Shown: positions 61,375-64,000 of the stretch, piece after piece
How the letters are laid out: each line of letters opens with the position of its first letter
How positions within the stretch are numbered: the stretch's first letter is position 1
Source: Nitrincola salilacus
Lineage (GTDB): Bacteria > Pseudomonadota > Gammaproteobacteria > Pseudomonadales > Balneatricaceae
Direction: 5' to 3'
DNA: 64,000 nucleotides
Assembly (NCBI RefSeq): GCF_046271865.1
Contig: NZ_CP176580.1
Coordinates: 2,046,001 to 2,110,000 of the forward strand
Notes under the pieces: model-generated
Databases searched by the model: none
Told to the model about the DNA's origin: nothing
What the model saw: the letters and a program-made list of their open reading frames with translations, nothing else
Program-made: the position numbers and the translations under genes

Positions 61375-62259
61375 TTATTGGTTATTGGAACAGCGTTGCT
61401 GTTGCAGCAGGCTGACCATCTCTCTGGCCGCATTAGACAGCGTACGATCTCGGTGATGAATAAAACCGAGATCTCGGTAGACCGGAGCTGATTGCACATC
61501 CAGGCAGACTAGTTCCTCGTCTATCATGGTTTCCGGCAGCAGGCTCCAGCCCAGACCGATGCGCACCATCATGCGAAGAGTGTCCAGATAATTGGTGCTC
61601 ATGCCTGTCTGAGGCTCCAGGCCATGTTCGGCCAGTTGTTGGCGCACCAGCGTATGGGTAAAAGTGCTGCTGCGTGGCAGGATGGCAGGGTGGCAATTGA
61701 GTTGCTGCAGTGAAATTGCTGCGCTATTGGCCAGAGGGTGTTGTGATGAAACTACATACTGCAGCCTGTCCTTCCAGATTACCTCGGCGCATATCCGCTC
61801 ATCATGGTGAGGGGACAGGGTGATCAGTGCCAGCTCCAGATCACCGCGCAGCACGCTTTCGTAGGCCAGCTCTGACTCATCAAACTTCAAATCAAGCTCA
61901 ACTTCCGGGTAGCGCTGAATATAGTCTTTCAGTATCGGAGGCAGGCGGTGCAGGCTGATATGGTGGCTGGCGGCTACGGATAGTTTACCACTGACTCTGC
62001 CGGAGAGGTTGCTGACCAGCCGCTGGGCATCTTCAAGTGATTGCAGAATCTCACGCGCCTTGGGTAATAGCTGTATGCCTGCTTCGGTCAGTGACACATG
62101 GCGCCCAATGCGGTCAAACAATCTGCAGCTGAGCTGACTTTCGAGCTGGGCCACTCGCTTGCTGATGGCTGACTGAGTCAGAAAAAGTCGATTCGCTGCT
62201 TCCGAAAAGGAGTGGCAGTCGGCAACAGAAACAAATGCGGTCAGCGTGGCGCTATCCAT
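61375..62259 (-). CDS. LysR-family transcription regulator
   Basis: A 294-residue regulator with the N-terminal winged HTH (AFVSVADCHSFSEAANRLFLTQSAISKRVAQLE) and a C-terminal periplasmic-binding-like effector domain. It is divergent from leuC, as an equivalent gene is in Pseudomonas, so control of leucine synthesis genes is possible. A palindrome (62306-62320) in the shared gap may be its operator. Confidence 0.92.
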   Translation of the reverse strand: MDSATLTAFVSVADCHSFSEAANRLFLTQSAISKRVAQLESQLSCRLFDRIGRHVSLTEAGIQLLPKAREILQSLEDAQRLVSNLSGRVSGKLSVAASHHISLHRLPPILKDYIQRYPEVELDLKFDESELAYESVLRGDLELALITLSPHHDERICAEVIWKDRLQYVVSSQHPLANSAAISLQQLNCHPAILPRSSTFTHTLVRQQLAEHGLEPQTGMSTNYLDTLRMMVRIGLGWSLLPETMIDEELVCLDVQSAPVYRDLGFIHHRDRTLSNAAREMVSLLQQQRCSNNQ

Positions 62260-62305
62260 GCTTGGAGGCTCCTGAAAATAGGATCTGAGTCAGTAGGGTA
62301 CACGA

Positions 62306-62329
62306 ATTCCAATTTGGAATGAATATAAT
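62306..62329 (+). promoter_or_regulatory. Palindromic operator and -10 of leuC
   Basis: ATTCCAA-T-TTGGAAT (62306-62320) is a perfect inverted repeat that contains the T-N11-A pattern of LysR sites. A consensus -10 TATAAT follows at 62324-62329, with no good -35, fitting a promoter that depends on the regulator. Confidence 0.6.
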
Positions 62330-62415
62330 AAAAATTATGAATTTGTGTATTGGTAGCGGCTGAACTAGGATAAGTCACCTGTTAATGAAAAAAATAGTTT
62401 CCCGGGAGAGAAGCA

Positions 62416-63837
62416 ATGGCCGGCAAGACACTTTACGACAAGTTATGGGAGTCCCATCTCGTGCGTGCCAATGAAGATGGCAGCGCGCTGATTTACATTG
62501 ATCGGCACCTCTTGCATGAGGTGACATCACCTCAGGCATTTGAAGGGCTGCGTCTTGCGGGTCGTAAACCCTGGCGTCTGGATACCAATCTGGCAACACC
62601 TGACCACAACGTGCCGACTACGGACCGCTCTTCCGGAGTGGAAGGCATCATCGACCCTGTCTCACGGATCCAGGTGAAGACGCTGGACGATAATTGTGAC
62701 TCCTTTGGCATCGTCGAGTTCAAGATGAACGATCTGCGTCAGGGGATCGTGCATGTCGTTGGCCCGGAGCAGGGTGCGACTCTTCCGGGTATGACAGTCG
62801 TGTGCGGTGATTCTCATACGGCAACGCATGGTGCTTTCGGTGCGCTGGCGCACGGTATCGGTACTTCGGAAGTCGAACATGTGCTGGCCACGCAGTGCCT
62901 GATCACGAAAAAAATGAAAAACATGCTGGTGCGTGTCGATGGCAAGCTCGGTGTCGGCGTCACGGCGAAGGATGTTGTGCTGCATGTGATCGGTGTGATC
63001 GGGACGGCGGGTGGAACGGGTTGTGCCATTGAGTTTGGTGGCGAAGTGATCCGCAACCTGTCAATGGAAGGTCGCATGACCATCTGTAATATGGCGATTG
63101 AAGCCGGTGCACGTGTGGGTTTGGTTGCGGTTGATCAGATTACTATTGATTACGTTAAGGGCCGCCCCTATTCGCCAACAGCTGAGCAATGGGAGCAAGC
63201 GGTTGCGAACTGGCAGACGCTGGTATCGGATGAAGATGCCCATTTTGATCAGGTGGTTGTGATCAGGGGTGAAGATATCGATCCACAGGTGACCTGGGGT
63301 ACCTCACCTGAAATGGTGGTGGGTGTCGGTGGCCAGGTGCCAGACCCGCTGCAGGCAGATGATGCTGGCAAACGTGAAGGGATCGAGCGTGCGCTTAAAT
63401 ATATGGGGCTGCAGCCTAATCAGTCTATCCAGAGCATCAGTCTGGATCGTGTCTTTATCGGTTCCTGCACCAACTCGCGCATTGAAGATCTTCGCGAAGC
63501 AGCGGCGGTGGTAAAAGGTCGCAAGGTGGCATCCAGCGTCAAACAGGCGATGGTGGTGCCGGGTTCTGGTCTGGTCAAGGCTCAGGCCGAAGCGGAAGGG
63601 CTGGATAAGGTGTTTATCGAAGCGGGGTTGGAGTGGCGTGAGCCCGGTTGTTCCATGTGTCTGGCGATGAATCCGGACAAGCTGGAACCTGGTGAACACT
63701 GCGCATCCACATCCAACCGCAACTTTGAAGGTCGACAGGGCTTTGGTGGGCGTACCCATCTGGTGAGCCCCGCGATGGCGGCTGCGGCTGCGATTGCTGG
63801 CCACTTTGTTGATGTGCGTGAATTTGCAGCCCAGTAA
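62416..63837 (+). CDS. leuC: 3-isopropylmalate dehydratase large subunit
   Basis: Iron-sulfur enzyme subunit of leucine biosynthesis (isopropylmalate isomerase), 473 residues. The cluster cysteines are in IGSCTNSRIEDLREA and GCSMCLAMN. Substrate-site segments VCGDSHTATHGAFGALAHGIGTSEVEH and VPTTDR are conserved. GGAGAG precedes the ATG. It is followed by leuD after 16 bases. Confidence 0.97.
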   Translation: MAGKTLYDKLWESHLVRANEDGSALIYIDRHLLHEVTSPQAFEGLRLAGRKPWRLDTNLATPDHNVPTTDRSSGVEGIIDPVSRIQVKTLDDNCDSFGIVEFKMNDLRQGIVHVVGPEQGATLPGMTVVCGDSHTATHGAFGALAHGIGTSEVEHVLATQCLITKKMKNMLVRVDGKLGVGVTAKDVVLHVIGVIGTAGGTGCAIEFGGEVIRNLSMEGRMTICNMAIEAGARVGLVAVDQITIDYVKGRPYSPTAEQWEQAVANWQTLVSDEDAHFDQVVVIRGEDIDPQVTWGTSPEMVVGVGGQVPDPLQADDAGKREGIERALKYMGLQPNQSIQSISLDRVFIGSCTNSRIEDLREAAAVVKGRKVASSVKQAMVVPGSGLVKAQAEAEGLDKVFIEAGLEWREPGCSMCLAMNPDKLEPGEHCASTSNRNFEGRQGFGGRTHLVSPAMAAAAAIAGHFVDVREFAAQ

Positions 63838-63853
63838 GGCGGAGGAGAAACAG

Positions 63854-64000
63854 ATGAGAAAATTTACAGAGCATCAGGGTATTGTGGCTCCTCTTGATCG
63901 TGCCAATGTCGATACCGATATGATCATCCCCAAGCAGTTCTTGAAGTCGATCAAGCGTTCCGGCTTTGGCCCCAACCTGTTTGACGAGTTGCGCTATCTG
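63854..64000 (+). CDS. leuD: 3-isopropylmalate dehydratase small subunit (partial)
   Basis: The first 49 codons of leuD are present up to the window end. The start MRKFTEHQGIVAPLDRANVD and the motif DTDMIIPKQFLKSI are those of LeuD proteins. GGAGGAG lies before the ATG. It forms an operon with leuC. Confidence 0.95.
   Translation, partial: MRKFTEHQGIVAPLDRANVDTDMIIPKQFLKSIKRSGFGPNLFDELRYL

Noticed and set aside
61366..61390. TTATTGG tandem repeat at the LysR gene end
   Set aside because: Fewer than three 7-base units over the stop codon; too short to support more than chance.

Overview
The window is about 64 kb of ordinary, densely packed gammaproteobacterial chromosome, and most genes can be named. 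Gene order (topA–DUF6586–sulA–lexA–dinG, ccoNOQP–ccoGHIS–hemN–fnr/anr, Smr/prmB–aroC, leuC–leuD beside a LysR gene) recalls Pseudomonas and its Oceanospirillales relatives. A class I and a class III polyhydroxyalkanoate (PHA) synthase together suggest a marine or aquatic Oceanospirillaceae-type bacterium; this placement is inferred. No rRNA, tRNA, insertion sequence, prophage or CRISPR array was seen.

Layout. 0–10 kb: an OmpR-type two-component system, a VOC protein, an SpmA/SpmB-type membrane gene broken by an in-frame amber codon, a GNAT acetyltransferase, glutathione reductase, a urea transporter, a CDF metal exporter and a bile-acid/sodium-symporter-type carrier. 10–25 kb: queE, apt–rdgC, then the micro-oxic respiration block fnr/anr, hemN, a TauE/SafE-like protein, ccoS, ccoI, ccoH, ccoG and ccoPQON (all minus strand), followed by a DUF1772 protein and a second Crp/Fnr regulator. 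25–38 kb: rlmM, tusA, proQ, a DUF3080 lipoprotein, a MATE exporter, class I phaC, slt, uup, a universal stress protein and conserved unknowns. 38–46 kb: topA and the SOS genes sulA, lexA and dinG. 45–55 kb: rhlB with a repeat-rich tail, gpsA, sixA, a hydrolase, DUF4892, Smr, prmB, aroC and the polyamine pair speD–speE. 55–58 kb: a copper module (copper chaperone, copA, cueR). 58–61 kb: a class III PHA locus (DUF6489, phaR, phaC, phaE). 61–64 kb: a LysR regulator, leuC and the start of leuD.

The regulatory signals fit the genes. FNR/ANR boxes lie before hemN and ccoN. A third lies in the apt–fnr gap, where box, -10 and terminator line up as a class II FNR promoter driving a short plus-strand RNA; this possible oxygen-responsive small RNA is the most interesting candidate here. 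Three LexA boxes sit between lexA and dinG. Two divergent 19-bp-spacer promoters of CueR type sit between the copper chaperone and copA. Other points of note are the amber-split SpmA/SpmB gene, the 9-bp and 12-bp coding repeats in rhlB, and a 16-bp tandem duplication over the fnr start.
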